This document shows, one piece after another, positions 26,220 to 33,674 of a stretch of 64,000 bases of DNA (position 1 is the stretch's first letter; every line of letters starts with the position of its first letter). The notes below the pieces were generated by a model. That model saw only the letters and a list, made by a program, of their open reading frames with translations, made no database searches and was not told the DNA's origin. Made by a program: the position numbers and the translations under genes. Origin of the DNA: an uncultured Oscillospiraceae bacterium (lineage in GTDB: Bacteria > Bacillota > Clostridia > Oscillospirales > Oscillospiraceae). The stretch is taken from contig CABSMJ010000004.1 in the NCBI GenBank assembly GCA_902478785.1, positions 120,571 through 184,570 on the forward strand, read 5' to 3'.

Positions 26220-26807
26220 TTAAAAGCTCCGGCGGGCATAGGCCCGGAAGGAGATGGGCAGGGAGATGAGGTTGGCCGCCACCGCCAGCACGGGGGCGCC
26301 CAGGGTCAGCACCTGGGGCAATGCGGCGCCGCTTTCATTGATGGTCTCCATGGCGGTCATGGACCCGCAGGCGGCTGCCACGATGACCAGGATGAAGAGC
26401 ATCCGGCCCCGCTCCACGCCGAAGCGGAGCATGAAGGGCAGCGTCACTGCCATGATGGTCAGGGCCACACAGGCGGCGGTCAGCAAAGAGGAGGGGGAGG
26501 CCTTTCCGCCGGGGATCACCAGGGCGGACAGAAGGCTGACGGCGGTGGCGATGGCCACGCACAGATAGCCCAGCATAAACTTGGACAGCACCACCTGACG
26601 GGTGGAGTAGGGCATCATCCCCGCCAGCTGGTCCCACTTGGACCGCTCGTCGTAGGCGATGGAGGTGTAGGGCAGCATGGCGGCGTAGATAATGGCAAAG
26701 CCGCTCATGCTGTACGAGGGGATGACGGCAAAGAGCAGGATCAGCACCAGGAAAAACCGCATCTGGGCGGTGAGCACATAGACATCCTTCAGTAAAAGAC
26801 CCTTCAT
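26220..26807 (-). CDS. ABC-2 type permease (ABC2_membrane_5-like)
   Basis: A 195-residue membrane subunit with six hydrophobic stretches, beginning MKGLLLKDVYVLTAQMRFFL and containing the family marker MLPYTSIAYDERSKWDQLAG near residue 44. I start at ATG 26807, which overlaps the stop of the ATPase gene (ATGA); the longer open frame upstream lies inside the ATPase gene in another frame. It forms one exporter with the ATPase encoded just upstream. The likely substrate is a lipid or antimicrobial compound; this is inferred only from family context. Confidence 0.88.
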   Translation of the reverse strand: MKGLLLKDVYVLTAQMRFFLVLILLFAVIPSYSMSGFAIIYAAMLPYTSIAYDERSKWDQLAGMMPYSTRQVVLSKFMLGYLCVAIATAVSLLSALVIPGGKASPSSLLTAACVALTIMAVTLPFMLRFGVERGRMLFILVIVAAACGSMTAMETINESGAALPQVLTLGAPVLAVAANLISLPISFRAYARRSF

Positions 26808-27658
26808 CGTTGTTCTTCTCCTTTCGCCAGAAACAAAATGATATCCTCCAAAGTGGGCCGCTCTGGGGAAAAGACGGGGGAGACCAGCTCCCGCCGCACC
26901 AGGGCCCGGACGCCGTAGGGGGATTGCTCCATCCCCAGCACCGCCTCCTCCGGCAGGTCGGAAAGCTGGGCCCGGGTGCATTTGACGATGGCGCAGCCGT
27001 CCAGCAGGGCGTCCTTCTCCTCGCACAGCACCAGCCGTCCCCGGTGGAGGAAGGCGATGTAGTCGCAGATCTTCTCCAGGTCCGAGACAATGTGGGAGGA
27101 GAGGAGCACGGAATGGCTCTCATCCCGGGTGAACTCGGAGAAGGTCTCCAAAATCTCGTCCCGGATCATGGGGTCGAGACCGCTGGTGGCCTCGTCCAGC
27201 AGCAAAAGCCGGGGACTGTGGCTCAGGGCCACGGCAATGGCCAGCTTCATCTTCATGCCCCGGGAGAAGTCCTTGAAGCGCTGCTTCCAGGGCAGGGCGA
27301 ACCGGTCCACATAGCCGGCGTAGGTGTCCTCATCCCAGCGGGTGTAGGTCTGGGCCATCACCTGGCCCACCTGCCGGGGGTTGAGGACCTCCGGGAAGTA
27401 GGCCTCGTCCAGCACCACGCCGATGTCGTTTTTCAGTTCCCGGAAGGCGTCGGAGCGGTTGTCCTGGCCCAGGACGGTGATCTCGCCGCTGTCCCGGGTG
27501 ATGGTGTTCATAATGAGCCGCAATGTGGTGGATTTGCCCGCGCCGTTTTCGCCCACCAGACCCATGATGCAGCCGGTGGGCAGCGTCAGGGACAGATCCC
27601 GCAGGGCGAAGGTGGGATAGGTTTTGGTCACATGGCTCAGTTCGATGGCGTTGTTCAT
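26804..27658 (-). CDS. ABC transporter ATP-binding protein
   Basis: A 284-residue ATPase with Walker A GLVGENGAGKSTTLRLI near residue 34, signature FSRGMKMKLAIA near 135, Walker B LLLLDEATSGLDPMIRDE near 155 and LLSSHIVSDLEKICD near 185 with the switch His. The C-terminal 70 residues are a separate small domain typical of the YhcH/bacitracin-type group. The gene overlaps the GntR gene upstream by 4 bases and the permease downstream by 4 bases. Confidence 0.93.
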   Translation of the reverse strand: MNNAIELSHVTKTYPTFALRDLSLTLPTGCIMGLVGENGAGKSTTLRLIMNTITRDSGEITVLGQDNRSDAFRELKNDIGVVLDEAYFPEVLNPRQVGQVMAQTYTRWDEDTYAGYVDRFALPWKQRFKDFSRGMKMKLAIAVALSHSPRLLLLDEATSGLDPMIRDEILETFSEFTRDESHSVLLSSHIVSDLEKICDYIAFLHRGRLVLCEEKDALLDGCAIVKCTRAQLSDLPEEAVLGMEQSPYGVRALVRRELVSPVFSPERPTLEDIILFLAKGEEQR

Positions 27659-28035
27659 GGTGTCTCCTCCTGGCTGATGACGCGGTAGAGCTCCCGGAGC
27701 TCCTCGTCTGTGATGTGACAGGCGGCGGAAAGCGTGCGGATCCGCCGCATATGGTCCTCAATCTCCTTCAGGTGTTCCTCCCGGATCAGCTCCATGTTCT
27801 TCTGGGCCACAAAGCAGCCCTTGCCGGCCACGGTGTAGAGGAAGCCGGCGGCTTCCAGCTCGTCATAGGCCCGCTTGGTGGTGATGACGCTGATCTTCAG
27901 GTCCTTGGCCAGGGACCGGATGGAGGGCAGCATCTCCCCCGGCTGGAGCGCGCCGGAGATGATCTGATTCTTGATCTGGCTGGCCACCTGTTCGTAGATG
28001 GGTTGGCCGCCGGTGTTGCTCAGCAGGATATCCAA
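27655..28035 (-). CDS. GntR family regulator (YtrA-like)
   Basis: A 126-residue repressor with the winged helix (PIYEQVASQIKNQIISGALQ near residue 14, LPSIRSLAKDLKISVITTKR near 40, GKGCFVAQKN near 75) and a short C-terminal helix. It is a paralogue in layout of the regulator at 25504-25878 and leads the second ABC operon. Start ATG 28035 is preceded by AAGGGAGCGATACAGTTGG. It probably binds the palindrome CTGTATATATACAG at 28055-28068 in its own promoter. Confidence 0.92.
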   Translation of the reverse strand: MDILLSNTGGQPIYEQVASQIKNQIISGALQPGEMLPSIRSLAKDLKISVITTKRAYDELEAAGFLYTVAGKGCFVAQKNMELIREEHLKEIEDHMRRIRTLSAACHITDEELRELYRVISQEETP

Positions 28036-28054
28036 CTGTATCGCTCCCTTCTTG

Positions 28055-28094
28055 CTGTATATATACAGTATACACAGTATGAACAGTTTGTCAA
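28055..28094 (-). promoter_or_regulatory. Promoter and operator of second GntR-ABC operon
   Basis: Minus strand: -35 TTGACA (28089-28094), 16-base spacer, -10 TATACT (28067-28072). The perfect palindrome CTGTATATATACAG (28055-28068) abuts the -10 box and would block polymerase when bound. Confidence 0.75.
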
Positions 28095-28130
28095 GAGGAA
28101 ATCCTCGCCAGATTTCGCCGGGCGCAAAAA

Positions 28131-28162
28131 AGCGGGAGACAGACTTTCGTCTGTCTCCCGCT
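28131..28162 (-). terminator. Terminator of the pyrophosphatase gene
   Basis: AGCGGGAGACAGAC / GTCTGTCTCCCGCT, 14-bp stem with a TTTC loop; six T follow on the minus strand. Confidence 0.9.
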
Positions 28163-28175
28163 GTGGGAAGCGCGC

Positions 28176-29792
28176 TTAGCCCCAGAGGGCGGAGAGCATG
28201 GGGATGACCTGTTTTTTCCGGGACATGACCTTGGGCAAAAAGGCGGTGTTGTCGGTGGTCTTGACCTGGAAAGCCTGGCGGATGGCGTCCTCGTCGCCCA
28301 CGAACAGCAGCTGGGTTCCCTCCAGCAGCACGTCGGTGAGCATCAGGAGCATGGAGTCGTACTGGTGCTCCTGTCGGATACGGTTCATGACCTCCAGGAA
28401 CTCGTCCTTGCGCTCCAGCATCCGGGCGGAGTCCACGCAGGTGATCTGGCTGACGCCCAGATTGTGGCCGGCGATGTGGAACTCCTTGAAGTCGGTCTGG
28501 AGCATCTCCTCGGCGGACTTGTTCTCGCCGCTGGTGGCGGAGAAGATGAAGTGGCCCAGCTCCGTCAGGGAGATGCGGGCGATGCGGGCCATGCGGTTGG
28601 CCACATCGATGTCCCGCTGGGTGCAGGTGGGGGACTTGAACATGACGGTGTCGGAGAGGATGGCGGCGGCCATGAGTCCGGCCATCTTCTCCGTGGGCAT
28701 CAGGCCCTTTTCCTGGTACATGGTGGCCACGATGGTGGTGGTGCTGCCCACGATCTCGTTGCGGAAGTAGATAGGGCTCTTGGTCTGGATGTCTGCCAGG
28801 CGGTGGTGGTCGATGATCTCCAAAATCTCCGCCTGGTCCAGGCCGCGGACGGACTGGGAGGCCTCATTGTGGTCCATGAGCACCACCTGCTTGCGCCGGG
28901 GACGCAGCAGATGGAACCGGGACAGCGTGCCCACCACCCGTTCATTCTCGTCCAGAATGGGGTAGCAGCGGAAACGGCTCTTCAGCACGGCGTCCCGCAC
29001 GTCGTCGATGTAGTCGTCCAGATGGAAGTAGGCCAGGTTCTGGGTCTTGCAGATTCGGCTCACCGGCAGAGCGTGGCAGATCAGGCGCACGGTGCGGTAG
29101 GCGTCATAGGGGGTGGTGATGATGCAGGTCTCGGTGTCCATGTCCAGCAGCTCCTGGGACACCTCGGCCTGGCACACGATGACGCAGTTGACGCCCAGCT
29201 CCAGGGCCCGGCGGATCATGTCGGGCTGCTGGCCGCAGACCACGATGGAGTCCTTGTCGGAGAACAGCAGATTCTCCCGGGCGGCAGGCAGGGCCACGGT
29301 CACCTCGCCGGAGATGGAGTCGATGGCCTTGCCGCCCTCGTTGAGGACCTTGCCTTCGATGACGGACAGCAGGTTATACACCGGGATCTCGCTGACGTAG
29401 GCGTTGCGGACGGAGGAGACGTCATAGGAGGCGATGTCGCCGGCGGAGAGCATGCCGTACAGGGTGCCGTCCTCGTTGGCCACGGGGATGGCGGAGATGT
29501 GGGAGTCGTTTTGCAGAGTCTGCCAGGCCCGGCTGATGGTGACGCCGGCGCTCAGGGTGGGGGGCGTATCGTAGTCCAGATCCCGCACCTGGGTCCGCAC
29601 GTTGCTGATGAGCTTGGGGGGCTTGAAGCCGAAGCGGTCCAGCACAGACTGGGTCTCATCGCTGAGCTGGCCCAGGCGGGCGGCTTGATACTGCCGGTCG
29701 CCCAGGGCATTTTTCAGGGCGGCGTAGGCCATAGCGGAGACAACGGAGTCGGTGTCGGGATTGCGGTGGCCGGTGATATAGATGGTATCCAT
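28176..29792 (-). CDS. ppaC: Family II manganese-dependent inorganic pyrophosphatase with CBS and DRTGG domains
   Basis: Hydrolyses pyrophosphate to phosphate, pulling biosynthetic reactions forward. The 538-residue protein is longer than the plain ~310-residue enzyme because two CBS domains and a DRTGG domain are inserted after the first catalytic part; such CBS-PPases are regulated by adenine nucleotides. Visible are ITGHRNPDTDSVVSAMAYA at residue 6 (metal ligands), the CBS segment SHISAIPVANEDGTLYGML near 105, MDHNEASQSV near 320, IDHHRLADI near 340, the DHHA2-type C-terminus and the SRKKQVIPML motif at the end. Start ATG 29792 follows GAGAGGAAGTACCT; it is transcribed alone. Confidence 0.95.
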   Translation of the reverse strand: MDTIYITGHRNPDTDSVVSAMAYAALKNALGDRQYQAARLGQLSDETQSVLDRFGFKPPKLISNVRTQVRDLDYDTPPTLSAGVTISRAWQTLQNDSHISAIPVANEDGTLYGMLSAGDIASYDVSSVRNAYVSEIPVYNLLSVIEGKVLNEGGKAIDSISGEVTVALPAARENLLFSDKDSIVVCGQQPDMIRRALELGVNCVIVCQAEVSQELLDMDTETCIITTPYDAYRTVRLICHALPVSRICKTQNLAYFHLDDYIDDVRDAVLKSRFRCYPILDENERVVGTLSRFHLLRPRRKQVVLMDHNEASQSVRGLDQAEILEIIDHHRLADIQTKSPIYFRNEIVGSTTTIVATMYQEKGLMPTEKMAGLMAAAILSDTVMFKSPTCTQRDIDVANRMARIARISLTELGHFIFSATSGENKSAEEMLQTDFKEFHIAGHNLGVSQITCVDSARMLERKDEFLEVMNRIRQEHQYDSMLLMLTDVLLEGTQLLFVGDEDAIRQAFQVKTTDNTAFLPKVMSRKKQVIPMLSALWG

Positions 29793-29859
29793 AGGTACTT
29801 CCTCTCTGTGACGGTTCACCGGCCGTGGGCCGGATCAAAATAGAGTCTGACTATTTAGA

Positions 29860-29888
29860 ATTATGATGCCCCGGCGGGGCTTTGTCAA
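29860..29888 (-). promoter_or_regulatory. Promoter of ppaC
   Basis: Minus strand: -35 TTGACA (29883-29888), 17-base spacer containing GCCCCGCCGGGGC, -10 CATAAT (29860-29865). The spacer palindrome may only be chance in a GC-rich genome. Confidence 0.65.
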
Positions 29889-29949
29889 TAAGTGGAATTA
29901 AACAAAACCGGTCGGGGCATCGCGGGAGATGATGGGATGTTGATGGGTT

Positions 29950-31023
29950 TTACAGGATGATGAGCTCCTTGGGGGCCCGGGTCAGGTTCCGGCAGCCCTT
30001 CTCCTCCAGGACGATCACATCCTCAATGCGGATGCCCAGCTTGCCGGGCAGGTAGATGCCGGGTTCGGCGGAGATCACCGCCCCGGCGGGCAGGGGCTCC
30101 CGGACGGAGGGAGAGGCGTTGGGGGACTCGTGGATCTCCACGCCCACCCCGTGGCCGAAGCTGTGGGTGAAGGCGTCCCCATAGCCGGCGGCGGCGATCA
30201 CCGCCCGGGCGGCGCCGTCCACCGCCTCACCGGTGACGCCGGCCCGGGCCGCGGCGATGCCCGCCAGCTGGGCCTGGAGCACCACCTGGTAGATGTGCTG
30301 CATCTCCTCGGTGGCGTAGCCCACCGCCACGGTGCGGGTCATGTCGGAGCAGTAGCCGTGGTAGATGCAGCCGAAGTCCATGGTCACAAACTCCCCGGCC
30401 TGGATGGTCCGCTCCCCGGGGACGCCGTGGGGGACGCTGCCGTTGGCACCGGAGACCACGATGGGGTCAAAGGACATGTTTTCCGCCCCGTAGTGGAGCA
30501 TGAGATACTGCAGCCGAGCGGCGATCTCCCGCTCGCTGACGCCCACCCGAATCTCGTTAAGGATGTCCTGGAAGGCCTTCTCGGCGATCCGCTGGGCGCC
30601 GATCATGGCGCTGAGCTCCTCCTCGTCCTTCACTCGCCGCAGCTCTGTCAGCAGAGCGGAGGCGGGAATGAGCTCACAGGAGAGCTTGGAGCGGTAGGCC
30701 TCACAGTCGGCCACGGTCATGTAGGCCTCTTCAAAGCCCATGCGGCGGATGCCGTGCTTGTCCACAGCCTCCTGCAGCAGTACGCTGTACCCCCGTCCCC
30801 GGCCGGTCTCGTGGATCTCTGCCCCCTGGACCTGTCGCATGGCGGCCTCAATGTAGCGGGCGTCGGTATAGTAATAGGCGCCCTCCTCCGTCACCAGGGC
30901 TACGCCGTCGGTACCGGTGGAGTGGAAGCCGGAGGCATAAAAGCGGTTGGCCTCCCCGGTCAGCAGCATGGCGTCCAGCCCGTAGGCGGAGAGCTTTTGC
31001 CGAATCTGTCTGAAGTGGTTCAT
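29950..31023 (-). CDS. pepP: Xaa-Pro aminopeptidase (M24 family)
   Basis: Removes N-terminal residues that precede proline, for peptide use. The 357-residue protein has a creatinase-type N-domain (LLTGEANRFYASGFHSTGTD) and the pita-bread catalytic domain with all five metal ligands: Asp in FVTMDFGCIY (near 213), Asp in YCSDMTRTVAVG, His in THSFGHGVGVEIHE (near 285), Glu in VISAEPGIYLPG and Glu in GIRIEDVIVLE. Start ATG 31023 follows AAGGAGCAAGGTACC. It lies downstream of pyrG on the same strand, separated by the duplicated pyrG tail and a hairpin. Confidence 0.95.
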   Translation of the reverse strand: MNHFRQIRQKLSAYGLDAMLLTGEANRFYASGFHSTGTDGVALVTEEGAYYYTDARYIEAAMRQVQGAEIHETGRGRGYSVLLQEAVDKHGIRRMGFEEAYMTVADCEAYRSKLSCELIPASALLTELRRVKDEEELSAMIGAQRIAEKAFQDILNEIRVGVSEREIAARLQYLMLHYGAENMSFDPIVVSGANGSVPHGVPGERTIQAGEFVTMDFGCIYHGYCSDMTRTVAVGYATEEMQHIYQVVLQAQLAGIAAARAGVTGEAVDGAARAVIAAAGYGDAFTHSFGHGVGVEIHESPNASPSVREPLPAGAVISAEPGIYLPGKLGIRIEDVIVLEEKGCRNLTRAPKELIIL

Positions 31024-31104
31024 GGTACCTTGCTCCTTCCTGTGCAAGCCGTGGGTTGTCTGTGGTTATCTGGGGACATCATACCTCTTTTGCCCCCGTT
31101 TGGC

Positions 31105-31146
31105 AAGCAGCCGTTCCACCTGTTTTTTCAGGGGGAACGGCTGCTT
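31105..31146. terminator. Terminator-like hairpin between pyrG and pepP
   Basis: AAGCAGCCGTTCC / GGAACGGCTGCTT, 13-bp stem with a T-rich loop. The T-run is better on the plus strand; on the minus strand, where both neighbours lie, it is weak, so it may be only partly active. Confidence 0.55.
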
Positions 31147-31192
31147 TTCTTTTCTTCTGATGGGGCTTACCCTTGATGGGGAGACGGGGCGT

Positions 31193-31262
31193 TTAGCCCT
31201 CGGTGGATTCCAAGGACGCCTTGACGAAGCCGTAGAACAGAGGATGGGGCCGGTCGGGCCGG
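31193..31262 (-). repeat. Detached, diverged copy of the pyrG 3' tail
   Basis: On the minus strand this stretch reads RPDRPHPLFYGFVKASLESTEG and a stop, without a start codon. The first 13 residues equal the end of CTP synthase, where the intact gene reads RPDRPHPLFYGFVAAALKRQEP. The matching 37 bases (31226-31262 and 31387-31423) differ only at third codon positions and are offset by exactly 161 bp. The material between them is GC-rich with a hairpin (CGTCCCTTACGGGAACG, about 31298-31315). It parallels the duplicated comM tail. Confidence 0.85.
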
Positions 31263-31353
31263 GGGCCGCCTGCGGCGGACCATCAAATGCCCCACCGTCC
31301 GTCCCTTACGGGAACGGCCGGGGATGGCAGAGCCGGCCCGGCCAGGAGAGGGG

Positions 31354-32958
31354 TCAGGGCTCCTGGCGCTTCAGGGCCGCCGCAACAAAGCCATAGAACA
31401 GAGGGTGAGGCCGGTCGGGCCGGCTCTTGAACTCCGGGTGGAACTGGACGCCCACGAACCAGGGGTGGTCCGGCAGCTCCACGATCTCCACCAGCTGTCC
31501 GTCCGGGGACAGGCCCGTCAGCGCCAGGCCTGCCTCCGTCAGGGTCTTGCGGTAGGCGTTGTTGAACTCAAAGCGGTGGCGGTGGCGCTCGGAGATCTCC
31601 TCACTGCCGTAGAGGGCCCGGGCACGGGAGCCCTCCGCCAGGCGGCAGGGGTACTTGCCCAGGCGCATGGTGCCGCCCTTGGCGGTGATGCCCACCTGGT
31701 CGCTCATCAGGGCGATGACGGGGTCGCCGCCGTTTTCCCGGAACTCCGCGGAGTCCGCCTCCGGCAGTCCTGCCTGGTCCCGGGCAAACTCCACCACCGC
31801 CATCTGCATGCCCAGGCAGATGCCGAAGAAGGGGATGGCCTTCTCCCGGGCATAGCGGATGGCCCGGAGCATGCCGTCGATGCCCCGCTGGCCGAAGCCG
31901 CCAGGCACCAGGATACCGCTGCAGCCCTCCAGCCGCTGGGCCACGTTCTCGTCGGTGAGCTCCTCCGAGTCCACCCACCGGATCTCCACCGCTGCGCCGT
32001 TGGCAGCGCCGGCGTGGGCCAGGGCCTCCGCCACGGAGAGATAGGCGTCGTGGAGCTGGGTGTACTTGCCTACCAGGGCGATGGTCACGGTCCGCTGAGG
32101 ATGGAGGATGCGCTCCACCATAGCCCGCCACTCCGTCAGGTCCGGCTCCGGCGCGTCCAGACCCAGCCGGCGGCACACCACCTGGTCCAGGCCCTCCTTG
32201 GCCAGCAGCAGGGGCACCTCATAGAGAGTGGAGGCGGTGGTGTTCTGAATAACGCACTCCGGGGCCACATTGCAGAACAGCGCCAGCTTCCGGCGGATGT
32301 CCTCGGTGATGGGGCTGTCGCAGCGGCACACCAGCACGTCGGGCTGGATGCCCACCCGCAGCAGCTCCTTCACCGAGTGCTGGGTGGGCTTGCTCTTGAG
32401 CTCCCCGGAGCCGGGGATGGAGACGATGAGGGAGACGTGGAGGAAGGCCACGTTCTCCCGGCCACGCTCGGCGGCTACCTGACGGATGGCCTCCAGGAAG
32501 GGCTGGGACTCGATGTCACCCACGGTGCCGCCGATCTCGCACAGCACCACGTCCACGTCGCCGGTGTCCATGGAGTAGACCCGGCGCTTGATCTCGTCGG
32601 TGATATGGGGGATGATCTGGATGGTGGCGCCCAGATAGTCGCCCCGCCGCTCCCGGTTGAGCACGGACCAGTACACCTTGCCCGAGGACACGGAGCAGTT
32701 GCCCGTGAGGCTCTCATCTACGAACCGCTCATAGTGGCCCAGGTCCAGGTCCGTCTCGGCGCCGTCGTCGGTGACGAACACCTCGCCGTGCTGGTAGGGG
32801 CTCATGGTCCCCGGGTCTACGTTGATATAGGGGTCAAATTTCTGGTTGCGGACCCGCAGGCCCCGCTGCTTCAAAAGACGGCCCAGGGACGCGGCGCAGA
32901 TGCCCTTGCCCAGGCCTGAGACTACGCCGCCGGTGATAAAGACGAATTTGGCTGCCAT
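31354..32958 (-). CDS. pyrG: CTP synthase
   Basis: Makes CTP from UTP with ATP and glutamine-derived ammonia, the last step of pyrimidine nucleotide synthesis. The 534-residue enzyme has the synthetase domain (start KFVFITGGVVSGLGKGICAA, DPYINVDPGTMSPYQHGEVF near 42) and a class I glutaminase domain with FFGICLGMQMAVVEFAR near 375 (nucleophile Cys) and VGVQFHPEFKSRP near 505 (His-Glu). Start ATG follows AGGAGGAGTCATCGC. A leader with an internal terminator precedes it. Its last nine residues differ from those of a detached tail copy 161 bp downstream, so the 3' end may be recombinant. Confidence 0.97.
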   Translation of the reverse strand: MAAKFVFITGGVVSGLGKGICAASLGRLLKQRGLRVRNQKFDPYINVDPGTMSPYQHGEVFVTDDGAETDLDLGHYERFVDESLTGNCSVSSGKVYWSVLNRERRGDYLGATIQIIPHITDEIKRRVYSMDTGDVDVVLCEIGGTVGDIESQPFLEAIRQVAAERGRENVAFLHVSLIVSIPGSGELKSKPTQHSVKELLRVGIQPDVLVCRCDSPITEDIRRKLALFCNVAPECVIQNTTASTLYEVPLLLAKEGLDQVVCRRLGLDAPEPDLTEWRAMVERILHPQRTVTIALVGKYTQLHDAYLSVAEALAHAGAANGAAVEIRWVDSEELTDENVAQRLEGCSGILVPGGFGQRGIDGMLRAIRYAREKAIPFFGICLGMQMAVVEFARDQAGLPEADSAEFRENGGDPVIALMSDQVGITAKGGTMRLGKYPCRLAEGSRARALYGSEEISERHRHRFEFNNAYRKTLTEAGLALTGLSPDGQLVEIVELPDHPWFVGVQFHPEFKSRPDRPHPLFYGFVAAALKRQEP

Positions 32959-33008
32959 GCGATGACTCCTCCTACCTTGGTGAATGGACGCCCCCGCCTC
33001 CGGCCCGG

Positions 33009-33198
33009 CAAAACAAAAACGGCGCCGGGATCGTCAGAGGTGAGGAGTCCCCCAGTGGGGGACGCTTCGCTGCGATCCGCGGTGCCGGCGCCTATTGGTA
33101 GCTCTGCCCAGCATTTGCGGCCCCGGGGCCGCAAACCGCTGCAAGTCCGTCCAAACAAAATACAGTACCAGTTTAGTCTGCTGCAGCGGGAAAGTCAA
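33009..33198 (-). promoter_or_regulatory. pyrG promoter and terminator-bearing leader
   Basis: Minus strand promoter: -35 TTGACT (33193-33198), 17-base spacer, -10 TAAACT (33170-33175). The leader then contains a palindrome TTTGCGGCCCC/GGGGCCGCAAA (about 33114-33136) and a multibranch fold: outer stem GGCGCCGG/CCGGCGCC (33021-33028 with 33085-33092), inner stem CGATC/GATCG, and a hairpin GTCCCCC-AGT-GGGGGAC (33047-33063), followed by a T-rich tract (33009-33020). It looks like a conditional terminator for CTP synthase; the signal is unknown. The remaining 32959-33439 gap has no other gene apart from the promoter at 33366. Confidence 0.6.
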
Positions 33199-33365
33199 CG
33201 GAAATCCTGACGAAAAACCGCCGGAATTTCCGGGGGCTGGGAGAGAAAATTCCGTCGATTTTTTTCGCGACCCTTTGGAAAAAGAAGGTCCGGCGGCAGA
33301 TGGGATTTGGAAAGAACTTGCAAAATAGCATAGATACCCGGGGAACCGTTTGGGTAAAATGTACA

Positions 33366-33636
33366 TTGACTTTAGCCCTTTAAAGCCATATACTGCTAAA
33401 CAAGAACCATCAGCCGCTGGGCTGGGAAAGGAGAACACCATGATGCATCGTGAAATCGCTCGTGCTGCCCGTTTCTCCTTTACCGCCCTGGTCCGCCTGT
33501 TTGCGGGCCTGTATTACCGCGCCTATTTTTACTTTTATGGCGTACAGGGAAATGACCGGCTGAATGGAATTTAGGCCCGCTGAAGTGAAAGTAAACGGCG
33601 GCCCTGTCCATTTGGACGGGGCCGCCGTTCTTTTTT
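33366..33636 (+). promoter_or_regulatory. Promoter, leader and transcription attenuator upstream of the first TrpX-type importer
   Basis: Promoter TTGACT (33366-33371), 17-base spacer, TATACT (33389-33394). The transcript encodes a short leader peptide (33440-33574) and then a 15-bp intrinsic terminator AACGGCGGCCC-GTCC / GGAC-GGGCCGCCGTT followed by six T (33594-33636), ending 39 bases before the binding-protein gene. ACAGGG (33544-33549), 5 bases past the last Tyr codon, can pair with CCCTGT (33602-33607) in the 5' arm of the terminator, giving a candidate antiterminator. This is the layout of ribosome-mediated attenuation. I see no T-box motif here. Confidence 0.7.
33440..33574 (+). CDS. 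Tyr/Phe-rich leader peptide (attenuator)
   Basis: A 44-residue ORF with a textbook ribosome site (AAAGGAG, 6-base spacing) that starts MMHREIARAARF and carries the run YYRAYFYFY at residues 25-33: five Tyr and two Phe codons within nine positions. It ends 19 bases before an intrinsic terminator and 100 bases before an amino-acid importer gene. By analogy with pheA and his leaders, ribosome stalling at the Tyr/Phe codons under starvation would favour an antiterminator and switch the importer on. The peptide itself probably has no other function. Confidence 0.7.
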   Translation: MMHREIARAARFSFTALVRLFAGLYYRAYFYFYGVQGNDRLNGI

Positions 33637-33674
33637 CCCACGGGGCTGAAAACAGATTGGAAAGGAAGAAAACG

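Noticed and set aside
31263..31353. The insert after pyrG as a copy of the insert after comM
   Set aside because: The two inserts share the 161-bp spacing but I find no convincing sequence similarity between them, so I do not call them the same repeat family.
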